Assembly: GCA_012729455.1 (NCBI GenBank) | Contig: JAAYDC010000029.1 | Location: 79,174-143,173 of the forward strand | DNA from: Chloroflexota bacterium | Lineage (GTDB): Bacteria; Chloroflexota; Anaerolineae; UBA1429 | Direction: 5' to 3' | DNA: 64,000 nucleotides | Translations under genes and position numbers: made by a program | Notes under the pieces: model-generated | The model's input: the letters and a program-made list of their open reading frames with translations, nothing else | Database searches by the model: none | Told to the model about the DNA's origin: nothing | Part shown: in pieces, positions 15,746 to 24,368 of the stretch | Layout: every line of letters begins with the position of its first letter | Numbering within the stretch: the first letter of the stretch is position 1

Positions 15746-16845
15746 GCGTACACTCCTCTTTTTCGCGAATAGAACGGTCTATTTACCACCTGCGCCTCGA
15801 CAAGTTTACCACGGATCTCGATCGCCAGCGGTGTGCCGGGCTCGGTCTTGTCAGCCGGCAGATAGGCCAAGGCGTAAAAGCCATCCAGGGTGGGGGCGTA
15901 CATGCCGCTGGTGACGTGCCCAACGACCTCGCCATCAGCGAGCACGGGATACCCGTGGCGCGGCACGCCGCGGCCCGTCAGCCGGAGGCCGGCCAGCTTG
16001 GTTGGGCTGCCGGCGCGCTGTTCAGCCAGCAGCGCCTCGCGGCCGATAAAGGCGCCCTTGTCGAACTTGACCGCCCAGCCCAGCCCGGCTGCCAGCGGCG
16101 AGATATCCTCATCAAGTTCCTGGCCATATAGCGGCAGGCAGGCCTCAAAGCGCAGCGAATCGCGCGCCGCCAGCCCGGCCGGCAGCAGCCCCTGAGGTGT
16201 GCCGGCATCCAGCAGGGCATCCCACACTGTTTCGGCGGCAACGGCCGGCAGATACAGCTCGTAGCCATCCTCGCCGGTATAGCCGGTACGCCCGATCAGC
16301 GTGCGCGTACCGGCTAGGTCGGCCTCGATGGCGCAGTGGCGTTTGATGCCTGCCAGATCGGCGTTAGTCAGCGGCTGCAGGATGGCCTGCGCGGCGGGGC
16401 CCTGCAGTGCCAGCATATAGGTGCCGGGCGAGATATCCTCAACCGTCACCTGGCAGCCGCCGACAGCCTCGCGCATCCAGGCCAGGTCTTTGGCGAGGTT
16501 GGCGGCATTGAGCGCCAGCATATAACGTCCCGGCAGGCGGTAGATAAAGACGTCATCAACGGTGCCGCCGGAGGGGTTGCACATAAACGCATAGGTTGCC
16601 TGGCCCTCCGCCAGGGCAGCGATATCAGCCGTCAGCAGATGCTGGAGATAGCTGAGCGCTCCCGGGCCGGAGACGGCTGCCTGGCCCATGTGGTCGATAT
16701 CGAACAGGCCGACCGCGCTGCGCACGGCGTGATGCTCAGCCACCGGCCCAGATAGGTATTGAACCGGCAGCATATAGCCGGCAAAATCGACCATTCTGGC
16801 GCCCAGCGCGACGTGGCGGGCATAGAGGGCGGTTGTTTGAGCCAT
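15742..16845 (-). CDS. gcvT: Glycine cleavage T-protein family aminomethyltransferase
   Basis: 367 residues, the full GcvT length. Motifs include the N-terminal VDFAGYMLPVQY, the folate-site region GLFDIDHMGQAAVSGPGAL, the catalytic-domain sequence IGRTGYTGEDGYELY, and a C-terminal barrel ending PFYSRKRG. It would transfer an aminomethyl or methyl group to tetrahydrofolate. GcvP and GcvH are absent here and the downstream partner is an aminotransferase overlapping by four bases, so it may serve a dedicated demethylation or C1 transfer rather than classical glycine cleavage. Confidence 0.87.
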   Translation of the reverse strand: MAQTTALYARHVALGARMVDFAGYMLPVQYLSGPVAEHHAVRSAVGLFDIDHMGQAAVSGPGALSYLQHLLTADIAALAEGQATYAFMCNPSGGTVDDVFIYRLPGRYMLALNAANLAKDLAWMREAVGGCQVTVEDISPGTYMLALQGPAAQAILQPLTNADLAGIKRHCAIEADLAGTRTLIGRTGYTGEDGYELYLPAVAAETVWDALLDAGTPQGLLPAGLAARDSLRFEACLPLYGQELDEDISPLAAGLGWAVKFDKGAFIGREALLAEQRAGSPTKLAGLRLTGRGVPRHGYPVLADGEVVGHVTSGMYAPTLDGFYALAYLPADKTEPGTPLAIEIRGKLVEAQVVNRPFYSRKRGVYA

Positions 16846-16965
16846 GTCTGACCTCGTTCGGGTGTTTAGGCTATTGTGCAGCGCATGGGCGTATTAAGCA
16901 AGCGCTGCCAGGTTTGACGATGACCACGCACACGGGTATGCTTACCCACTCACGAGGAGGCCAGC

Positions 16966-18597
16966 GTGCTTACCATCGGTATCGATTTCGGCACCACCAA
17001 CTGCTCGGTAGCGCTGTGGCGCGGTGGAAAAGTCGAGTTGATCCCGCTCGAAGAGGGCAACCCGGTGCTGCCCTCGCTTTTGTGCATCACGCGCGAGGGC
17101 GAGGTGCTGGTGGGGCGTGCCGCCATCCGCCGCTACCTCGAACTGATGCGCGGCAGCCCGCTGCGCTACCATTTCACCGACCTCAGAGCACTCACCAGCG
17201 TCTACCAGCACGATATCGAGGCCGCCGAAACGCTCTCCAGCGACCAGGATGGCGTGAGCATCTCGGCCGAGAACCTCGACGAAAACGACGCCCCCGCGCG
17301 CCTCTTTCAGTCGATAAAGACCGGCCTGCGCGACCGGTCGCTTTCCGGCACGACGGTTTATGGGCACTACTATGCCACCGAGGAGCTGATCGCCCTGGTG
17401 CTGGGCGAGATCCGCCGGCGCGCCGAAGATTATCTAGGCGAGCGTGTGCGCGCGGCGGTGATCGGCCGGCCGGTGACCTTTGCACACGAATCCGCCAGTC
17501 CCAATGAAGCCGCCGAGACCGACCGCACCGCCCACGAGCGCATGCTGGCGGCGGCGCGCTTGGCGGGGCTCGAATATGCCGCGCTCGAGTTTGAGCCGGT
17601 GGCGGCGCTGCGGCATCTGCGCGGGTCGCTGCCCGAAGGCGGCCTGGCGCTGGCTTTTGATTTCGGCGGCGGCACCCTCGATATGGCATTGGCGCAGGTG
17701 CCGCGCGAGGGCGCGCCCGAGATCTTGGCGGCCAGCGGCCTGCTGGTGGGCGGCGACGACTTTGATTCGACCATCATGCAGCGCTTTTTCCTGGCCCACT
17801 TTGGCGCCGAGACGACCCTCACCGAAAAACAGCTGCCCTTTCCGCTCACGCTGCTCGACCCGCTGTGCCATTGGCAATCGATCCCGACCCTCACCAGCCC
17901 GCTCAATGCCGCGCGCCTTTTAGAGGTGCAGCGCCAGGCTAACGACCGCCAGACGGTTGCCAACCTGATCACTCTGGCACAGCAGGGTCTGGGCTTTGAG
18001 TTTTTTCAGGCGATCGAGGCCTGCAAGATCAGGCTCTCGAGCGAACGCCAGACCCAATTCACCTTTGATGAGCGCGGCCTGTGCATCCGGCAGATCGTGG
18101 CACGCGAACGTTTTGTGGCAGCCATCGGCAGCTACCTCGAGCGCATCGAGCGCACCCTGGCAGAGCTGCTGGCGAGCGCCGGCGTGACAGCAGAGGCGGT
18201 TGACGCGGTGCTGATGACGGGCGGGTCGTCGCTGGTGCCGGTGGTGCAGGGCATGCTGCGGCGCGTATTTGGCGACAAGGTGCGGGTGGGCGACCCCTTT
18301 ACCAGCATTGCGGCGGGGCTGGGGATCATCGCCGCCGAAGAGGATGTGCTCAGCTCGGTGGCCGAGGCGACCTCATCCGCCACCGCGGCACGTCTGGCGG
18401 CCGAAGCGGTGACGCTGGGCGAAACGGTCGAGTTCGACCGCGGGCATCAGGTGCTGCAGGGCCTGGTGGTGCGCCGCGCCGGCGGACGCATGCACGACGC
18501 GATCTTGGTACTCGAGTATTGGGACCCCGAGATTCAGGAAGTGGTCTCGACCATGCGCCACGAGACTAAGGTCAGGCGCTTGGCTCATCCGGGATAG
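16966..18597 (+). CDS. Hsp70-family (YegD-like) ATPase
   Basis: 543 residues from GTG 16966, with GAGGAGG just upstream. The actin-like ATPase domain is complete: phosphate-1 loop IGIDFGTTNCSVALW at the start, LALAFDFGGGTLDMALAQV for phosphate 2, and VLMTGGSSLVPVVQGML for the adenosine loop. The C-terminal substrate domain is much shorter than in DnaK and ends VSTMRHETKVRRLAHPG, as in YegD-type stand-alone Hsp70-like proteins. No J-protein or GrpE gene is adjacent. It converges with the patatin gene, overlapping by 26 bases. Client and role unknown. Confidence 0.87.
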   Translation: MLTIGIDFGTTNCSVALWRGGKVELIPLEEGNPVLPSLLCITREGEVLVGRAAIRRYLELMRGSPLRYHFTDLRALTSVYQHDIEAAETLSSDQDGVSISAENLDENDAPARLFQSIKTGLRDRSLSGTTVYGHYYATEELIALVLGEIRRRAEDYLGERVRAAVIGRPVTFAHESASPNEAAETDRTAHERMLAAARLAGLEYAALEFEPVAALRHLRGSLPEGGLALAFDFGGGTLDMALAQVPREGAPEILAASGLLVGGDDFDSTIMQRFFLAHFGAETTLTEKQLPFPLTLLDPLCHWQSIPTLTSPLNAARLLEVQRQANDRQTVANLITLAQQGLGFEFFQAIEACKIRLSSERQTQFTFDERGLCIRQIVARERFVAAIGSYLERIERTLAELLASAGVTAEAVDAVLMTGGSSLVPVVQGMLRRVFGDKVRVGDPFTSIAAGLGIIAAEEDVLSSVAEATSSATAARLAAEAVTLGETVEFDRGHQVLQGLVVRRAGGRMHDAILVLEYWDPEIQEVVSTMRHETKVRRLAHPG

Positions 18598-19627
18598 GCG
18601 CCGGCCCCTCGCCCGCGCTATTGACGGTGCGCGCCACCAGATAAGCCCCCAGCAGGCCGATCCCCAGCTCCAGCGGACCGTGCGCGGCCGGATTGGGCGT
18701 TCCAGGGGCGAGCTTGCGCGGCGACCACTGCGCTTCATCCACCTGGTCGTTGAGGATTTTGCGCCCCATGGCGATGCCGTAATCCTCGAGAGCCCCCATG
18801 GCGGTGGCATCATCCATCTGGATGGGAGCGTCCAGGTCGACTTCAAAGCGGCGCAGGTCGAGGTTGGCGAAAAAGGTCTGCACCAGGTGGATCTGCTGGT
18901 CGGAGGCGGATTGCAGAAAGGCGCTCAGCATCGGCTCGACCCATTGCCAGGTGTGAAAACGCCCATAGCGCGGCGCGTTGGCGGGGCGCGGGGTGCGCCC
19001 GGCGCCGAGGCTGATCAGGGTCGTCTCGGCGGGATCCCAGCCCTGCAGGTAGTAGGCTTCATAAGCCGCCAGATAGGTGGGATTGGCAAACGCCCCGACC
19101 CCGCCATCGACATAGCGCCCGCCCACCACCGGGAAATAGGTCGGCACGGCGCACGAGGCAATCACAGCCTGCGCCAGCGGCCATTCGCCATATTCGGGCT
19201 TGTAGGATTTGACAAGCCGCGAGCGGTTCTCGACCAGGTCAAACACCGGCAGCACCAGCACGGGCGCGCCAGGACGCGCGGCATGGGCTTTGAGCGGCAG
19301 GTTGCCGATCTCGGCCGATAGCGCCTGAAAAAGCGGCTTGAGGGAATATCGATAACGCGTGAGCGGCCACAGCGCGCTGCGCAGCGACGGCTTAAAGATG
19401 CGGCTGCCCAACTCCAGATAGAGTTCGGTGATGCGGTCGGCCGTCAGGCCGGCCCCCAGGGCAGCGGCGATAATCGCGCCGGTGGAGGTGCCCACCGTCA
19501 GCTGAAAGAGGCTGCTGGCGCTCTGGCCCAGCTCGGCCTCGACCAGCGCCAGGGCGCGTGCCGCAATCAGACCGCGGATGCCGCCGCCATCGACGGCCAG
19601 AGCCACATGTTTACGCAGTGGTTTCAT
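18572..19627 (-). CDS. Patatin-like phospholipase
   Basis: 351 residues. Oxyanion loop DGGGIRG (residues 13-19), nucleophile serine S48 in GTSTG, and catalytic aspartate D174 in the YVDGGVGAF motif are all present, so the Ser-Asp dyad is intact. Expected to be a cytoplasmic acyl hydrolase acting on phospholipids. No signal peptide. The last 26 bases overlap the end of the Hsp70-like gene on the other strand. Confidence 0.9.
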   Translation of the reverse strand: MKPLRKHVALAVDGGGIRGLIAARALALVEAELGQSASSLFQLTVGTSTGAIIAAALGAGLTADRITELYLELGSRIFKPSLRSALWPLTRYRYSLKPLFQALSAEIGNLPLKAHAARPGAPVLVLPVFDLVENRSRLVKSYKPEYGEWPLAQAVIASCAVPTYFPVVGGRYVDGGVGAFANPTYLAAYEAYYLQGWDPAETTLISLGAGRTPRPANAPRYGRFHTWQWVEPMLSAFLQSASDQQIHLVQTFFANLDLRRFEVDLDAPIQMDDATAMGALEDYGIAMGRKILNDQVDEAQWSPRKLAPGTPNPAAHGPLELGIGLLGAYLVARTVNSAGEGPAPIPDEPSA

Positions 19628-19663
19628 TCGTTCGGTTATCCCCTCCGCGGCAACAAACCAGGG

Positions 19664-20047
19664 TTATGCTTGCCCGCGTGCTACCTGCCAGGCGCGTTTG
19701 ACGGCCGGCAGATAGTTGGCCACGAACAACCCGGCGGTGTATTCATCGCCCACCAGCCGCAGCTTGCCCGACATATAGGCGCTTTCAGGATCTTGGCGGC
19801 CTGATAGGATGTCATCCAGCAGTTTAAAGGTGCTTTGCACGCCGATCGTCACCGGGTCGGCGTCATCCAGGGAGCTGTTGATCTCATTTTTAGCAAAACG
19901 CAGCGTGAGCGTGCCGGGCATGTCGGTAAAGGTAAAGCGGATCGAGGCCGGTGAGCGGGTATAGCTCGTGGCGGATTCAGCTTGAGCCTGCAACTCGTCA
20001 TTAAAGCTGCGGAACAGCTCATCCAGGGTTTGGCGGTTGTTGGTCAT
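19664..20047 (-). CDS. SCP2-like sterol/lipid-binding domain protein
   Basis: 127 residues from ATG 20047 (GGAGGATCTGACC before it). The pattern of strands with VTIGVQSTFKLLDDILSG and AYMSGKLRLVGDEYTA matches the SCP2-type lipid-binding fold. It is encoded 36 bases upstream of the patatin phospholipase in the same direction, so a lipid-handling pair is plausible. The family assignment is by pattern only. Confidence 0.65.
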   Translation of the reverse strand: MTNNRQTLDELFRSFNDELQAQAESATSYTRSPASIRFTFTDMPGTLTLRFAKNEINSSLDDADPVTIGVQSTFKLLDDILSGRQDPESAYMSGKLRLVGDEYTAGLFVANYLPAVKRAWQVARGQA

Positions 20048-20168
20048 GGTCAGATCCTCCATATGACACTGTTATTTTAGCGAGCCAGCCGCGCCCGCGC
20101 AAGCATCTGTTTACCGCTATCATACTTACCACCGCGGCGCAGCGCTGATACGGCAAAGCAGTGCTGTG

Positions 20169-20196
20169 TTGCCTAATCACTTAAACTTGCTACAAT
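20169..20196 (+). promoter_or_regulatory. Possible sigma-70 promoter of the Dlt-like operon
   Basis: TTGCCT at 20169-20174 and TACAAT at 20191-20196, 16-base spacer, 26 bases before the GTG of the adenylation gene. It is the best match in the 175-base space between the SCP2-like gene and the operon. Confidence 0.45.
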
Positions 20197-20222
20197 ATCA
20201 GCCAGCTTTCCGGGAGAGGGAT

Positions 20223-21738
20223 GTGACGAGCAACGTCTTGGCGTATTTGTGGGCCGCGCGGGCGCTGCACCCCAACAAGCCCGCCCTGCTCGACGAAGCG
20301 CGCAGCCTCACATATGCAACACTGGCAGAGATGGTACGTGCCGGCGGCAGCAGCGTGGCGCAGGCTGCTCCGCCCAACGCACCCGTGGCGGTGCTGACAG
20401 AGCGCTCGGCGCTGCAGCCGGCCGCCTTTTGGTGCGCCACTGCGGCGGGCTGCCCGTATGTGCCCCTCGACGTGAAACTGCCCGCGGTGCGTCTGGCTCA
20501 GATGCTCAGCATCACCCAGCCGGCCGTGGTATTGGCGGATGAGGCCGGGCTAAAGCCGGCCGAGCAGCTCGATATCCGCGCTCGGTTGATCGCACTCGAC
20601 GAGGCGTTTGCCGCATCCCCCGACGACGCCCTTCTGGAAGAGCGCCGGCGCTCGGGCCAGCGACCCGCTGTATGTGGTCTTTACCTCGGGCTCGACCGGC
20701 ACCCCCAAGGGGGTGGCCGTCAGCCACCGCAACGTGATCAGCTTTATCGAGGAATTTGTGCCCGTGGTAGGCCTGGGTGCGGATGACGTCCTCGGAGGGC
20801 AGGCGCCCTTTGATTTCGACATCTCCGTCAAGGACCTTTACAGCACGATCAAGTGCGGCGCGACGCTGTGCGTCATCCCGCGCAGCTACTTTTCCGTGCC
20901 GGTCAGGCTGCTGGCGTTCCTGAGCGAGCAGCGCGTCACCACGCTGATCTGGGCGGTCTCGGCGATGAGCATCCTGGCGACCCTGAAAGCCCTGGATGGC
21001 CGTTCGCTGCCGGATTTGCGCCGCGTGCTGTTTTCCGGTGAAGTGATGCCGATCAAGCATCTGGCATACTGGCGCGAGCACGTGCCCCAGGCATGCTACA
21101 CCAACCTGTACGGCCCCACCGAGATCACCTGCAACTGCCTGTATTATCACGTGCCCGAGGACGCGCTGCCCGAGACCCTGCCGCTGGGGGTGCCCTTTGC
21201 GAACGCCCGGGTGCTGGTGCTGGATGAAGCCGATCAGGCCTGTGCCGCCGGCGAGATCGGCGAGTTGTGCGTGGCCGGCGAGGGCGTCGCGCTGGGATAT
21301 TATGACAACCCCGCCGCCACTGAGCGCGCCTTTGTGCAGAATCCGCTCAACCACACGCTGCCAGAACGCATCTACCGCAGCGGCGACCTGGCCAGCCGCG
21401 GCCAGGACGGGCTGTACTATTTCCACGGCCGGCGAGACAGCCAGGTCAAGCACATGGGGCACCGCATCGAGCTGGGCGAGATCGAGGCGGCCGCCGAAAG
21501 CCTCGAGGCAGTGGAAGCCAGCTGCTGTGTCTATCGTGCCGACGAATCCCGCATCGTGCTGGTGTATGCCGCCGCAGAGCCCCAGGACGAAGCCATCTAT
21601 GGCGCCATCCGCGCGCGCCTGCCGGGCTTTATGCGCCCGCATCGATTGGTATGGCTGGAGGCGCTGCCGCGCAACGCACGCGGCAAGGTCGACCGCGCCA
21701 GCATCTGGCAGGAATACGGCCATGCAGCCAGTCGCTAA
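20223..21738 (+). pseudogene. DltA-like amino-acid/acyl adenylation enzyme, interrupted by one frameshift
   Basis: Read in two frames this is a full adenylation enzyme of about 505 residues, the usual DltA length. Frame one starts at GTG 20223 (GGGAGAGGG upstream) and runs to about DDALLEER near 20645. Frame two continues with SDPLYVVFTSGSTGTPKG (A3 core), NLYGPTEITCNC (A5), YRSGDLASRGQDG (A7), HMGHRIELGEIE (A8) and NARGKVDR (A10 lysine). The shift lies within 20640-20665, in a GC-rich palindrome-like stretch (CGCCGGCG). It heads a cluster with a carrier protein and an MBOAT, so it should load an amino or acyl acid onto that carrier. Whether the break is biological or an assembly error cannot be told here. 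Confidence 0.8.
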
Positions 21739-22543
21739 CCTGAATATGTGGTCGGAACTGATGCGCGATCTGCGCGAGGACGGCCGGCGCAGCAACTGCT
21801 ACCTGGTGCCATCCAGCGCCCAGCGCCTGATCGATGCCGGGTGGCTGTGGTACAGCCGCGCGCAGGAGGATGTGTATCTTTATGTCGACCAGCCCTTTTG
21901 CTGGCGGCTCTTTTATGGGCTGAGCGAGCATCCCGCCAGCATGCCCGAGCGCCCCGGCAAACCGCTGCTGATCGAGCTAGTCGGCCGCTCGCCCGTCGCC
22001 GAATCGCCGGCGGAACTGGCCGCCATGCGCGCAGCCGGGCTGGTGCATCACAAGACCAGCCAGCACTATAACGCCGATCTGCGCCAGTTCGACGCTCTTG
22101 CGGAGCGTCTTGTGCGTGCCCAGCAGCGCGTCGCTCAAGCCGGCTACATCCTGCAAACCGCGGACGGCAGCCAGGCTCAGGCGATCGCCGCGCTGTGGCA
22201 GAGCGAGCTGGATCCCTGCGACCTGGCACACCCCCTGCCCGGCGACGCACGCGATGTCGAGACCCTCGCCGTGGTGGACGGCGCCGGCACTTTGGTGGGG
22301 GCGATGATCTATAACCTGGGGACGGGCGCCAGCCTGGCAGAGCATGTGACGGTGGCGCCGCATGTGCGCGGGCAGGGAATCGGGACGCTGATGTTGCTGA
22401 GCTGGCAGCAACGTGCCCTGGCGCACGGCCGCAACACGGCCACCTGCTGGATTGATGTCACTAGGCGCGCCTCCCAGGGGCTCTTTGGCAGTTGCGGGCT
22501 GCAGCCCGTAGCACGCTATGCACACCAGTATATCCTGGATTAG
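21722..22543 (+). CDS. GNAT-family acyltransferase in Dlt-like cluster
   Basis: 273 residues from ATG 21722, which overlaps the end of the adenylation gene by 17 bases; a second ATG at 21746 is also possible. The C-terminal half is a GNAT domain with the acetyl-CoA loop (VAPHVRGQGIGTLMLL). The N-terminal half (YLVPSSAQRLIDAGW, VYLYVDQPFCWRLFYGL) has no family I recognise and may be a second, degenerate GNAT-like lobe. The position between adenylation enzyme and carrier protein suggests that it modifies the carrier-bound residue or the final product. Classical dlt operons lack such a gene. Confidence 0.75.
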   Translation: MQPVANLNMWSELMRDLREDGRRSNCYLVPSSAQRLIDAGWLWYSRAQEDVYLYVDQPFCWRLFYGLSEHPASMPERPGKPLLIELVGRSPVAESPAELAAMRAAGLVHHKTSQHYNADLRQFDALAERLVRAQQRVAQAGYILQTADGSQAQAIAALWQSELDPCDLAHPLPGDARDVETLAVVDGAGTLVGAMIYNLGTGASLAEHVTVAPHVRGQGIGTLMLLSWQQRALAHGRNTATCWIDVTRRASQGLFGSCGLQPVARYAHQYILD

Positions 22544-22552
22544 AGGTAGGAG

Positions 22553-22780
22553 ATGGACAAACTGTTAGATATCCTGCAAGACCTGCGCCCCGAGGTCGAT
22601 TTTGAGTCCGAGCAAGCCCTGATCGATGACGGCCTGCTGGATTCGTTCGATATCGTCACGCTGGTGAGCGATATCCGCGAGACCTTTGGGGTTGAGGTGG
22701 GCATCGACGATCTGGTGCCAGCCAATTTTAACTCGGTGGCGGCCATGCAGGCCCTGATCGAGCGCCTCGAACGCGCCTGA
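22553..22780 (+). CDS. Acyl carrier protein (DltC-like)
   Basis: 75 residues, the length of DltC-type carriers. The phosphopantetheine attachment serine is S31 in LIDDGLLDSFDIVTLV, followed by the conserved helix DIRETFGVEVGIDDLVPANF. It would carry the residue activated by the upstream adenylation enzyme to the MBOAT encoded next. It starts nine bases after the GNAT stop. Confidence 0.9.
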   Translation: MDKLLDILQDLRPEVDFESEQALIDDGLLDSFDIVTLVSDIRETFGVEVGIDDLVPANFNSVAAMQALIERLERA

Positions 22781-22790
22781 GGTAAACGCC

Positions 22791-24368
22791 TTGTCACTGA
22801 CCTCGCTGTGGTTCTATGTGCTGGTAGCCGTCCTGCTGGCGGTGTATTACATCACCCCCGGCAAGGCACGCTGGGTGGTGCTGCTGATTGCCAGCTGGGG
22901 CTTTTACCTGCTGGCCGCCAGCCAGTATGCCCCCTATCTGGCTGCCACCACCTTTAGCACCTGGCTGGCCGGGCGCCTGATGGGGCGCGAACAGGTCCGC
23001 CTGGATGCCCAACTGGCTGACGACGGAGAGCGCAAGGTGCTGCAGGCCGCCAGCCGCAAGCGCAAGGCGCGCATCTCTGCCGGGGCGATCCTGCTCAATG
23101 TGGCGGTGCTGGCGACGGTCAAGTACGGCGGTTTTGCCGCGTCCAACCTGAATGTGCTGCTTGATGCGATCGGCCGCGACTGGCGCGTTCCGGTCCCCGA
23201 GCTGCTGATCCCGCTGGGGATCTCGTTTTACACCTTTCAATCGCTCAGCTATGTGATCGACGTCTACCGGGGCAAGATCGAGTCGCAGCCCAACCTGGCG
23301 CGTTATGCCCTGTTTGTGGGGTTCTTTCCTCAGATGGTGCAGGGGCCGATCGGGCGTTATGACGCACTTGCTCCGCAGCTGCTGGCCGCCAACCGCTTTG
23401 ATTTCGAGCGCATCAAGGACGGGCTGGGCCTGATGCTGTGGGGGTTCTTTAAAAAGCTGGTGATCGCCGACCGCGGCGCGTTGATCGTCGCAAATATCCT
23501 CTCCAACGGTGATACTTATCAGGGGCTGTATGTGCCGCTGGCGATGGTGCTGACGGCTCTGCAGGTCTATTGCGACTTTTCGGGCGGCATCGATATCGTC
23601 ACCGGCGTGGCCGAGATGTTTGGCATCCAACTGGCGACCAACTTCCGGCGCCCCTATCTTGCGCAGTCGGTGCCCGAATACTGGCGCCGCTGGCACATCA
23701 CGCTGGGTGCCTGGATGCGTGATTATGTCTACTATCCGCTGGCGCTGTGGCCGCCGCTGGCGCGCGCCGGACGCTGGCTGCGGCGTGCCGGGCTCAAACG
23801 CCTGGGGGTGCTGCTGCCGGCCATGACGGCCGAACTGGTGGTGTTCGCCGTGATCGGCATCTGGCACGGCGCCGAGTGGAAGTGGCTGGTATATGGCCTG
23901 TATTACGCGATACTGATCATCCTGGGTTTGGTGCTGGGGCCATATGCGACCAAAGTGGGTAACGCCCTGGGCCTGCGCGATGAGCGCTGGAGCACCAAGG
24001 CTCTGCGCATCACGGCGGTCTTTGCCCTGGCTTGCATGGGGCGCTATATCACGCGCGCCGACAACTTGAGCCACACCTGGGAGCTGCTCCTGCGCACCAA
24101 GGCGGCGTGGAACCCGTGGATACTCACCGACGGGTCACTGTGGACGCTGGCCGGCTCGAACAACGAGACGCTGGTACTGCTGGCGGCGCTGGGCCTGCTG
24201 GGGGTGGTAAGCGTGCTGCAGGAGCGCGGTTTTGCGCTGCGCGAGCGCATTGCTGCCGGCGGACGGGCGGCGCAGTGGTCAGTGATCATTGTTGCGATTG
24301 TGGTAGTGGTGTTATTTGGGGTCTACGGGCCGGATTACCCCAGTGTGTTCGTCTATGAGTTGTTTTAA
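22791..24368 (+). CDS. MBOAT-family membrane O-acyltransferase (DltB/AlgI-like)
   Basis: 525 residues from TTG 22791 (GAGGT seven bases upstream). About ten to twelve hydrophobic segments. MBOAT hallmarks: LGISFYTFQSLSYVIDVYRG (142-161), QGPIGRYD, VYCDFSGGIDIVTGVAEMFG (259-278), EYWRRWHITLGAWMRDYVYY, and the putative catalytic histidine H359 in IGIWHGAEWKWLVYG. Expected to move an acyl group from the carrier protein across or at the membrane onto an extracytoplasmic hydroxyl. The next gene begins at the base after its stop. Confidence 0.92.
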   Translation: MSLTSLWFYVLVAVLLAVYYITPGKARWVVLLIASWGFYLLAASQYAPYLAATTFSTWLAGRLMGREQVRLDAQLADDGERKVLQAASRKRKARISAGAILLNVAVLATVKYGGFAASNLNVLLDAIGRDWRVPVPELLIPLGISFYTFQSLSYVIDVYRGKIESQPNLARYALFVGFFPQMVQGPIGRYDALAPQLLAANRFDFERIKDGLGLMLWGFFKKLVIADRGALIVANILSNGDTYQGLYVPLAMVLTALQVYCDFSGGIDIVTGVAEMFGIQLATNFRRPYLAQSVPEYWRRWHITLGAWMRDYVYYPLALWPPLARAGRWLRRAGLKRLGVLLPAMTAELVVFAVIGIWHGAEWKWLVYGLYYAILIILGLVLGPYATKVGNALGLRDERWSTKALRITAVFALACMGRYITRADNLSHTWELLLRTKAAWNPWILTDGSLWTLAGSNNETLVLLAALGLLGVVSVLQERGFALRERIAAGGRAAQWSVIIVAIVVVVLFGVYGPDYPSVFVYELF

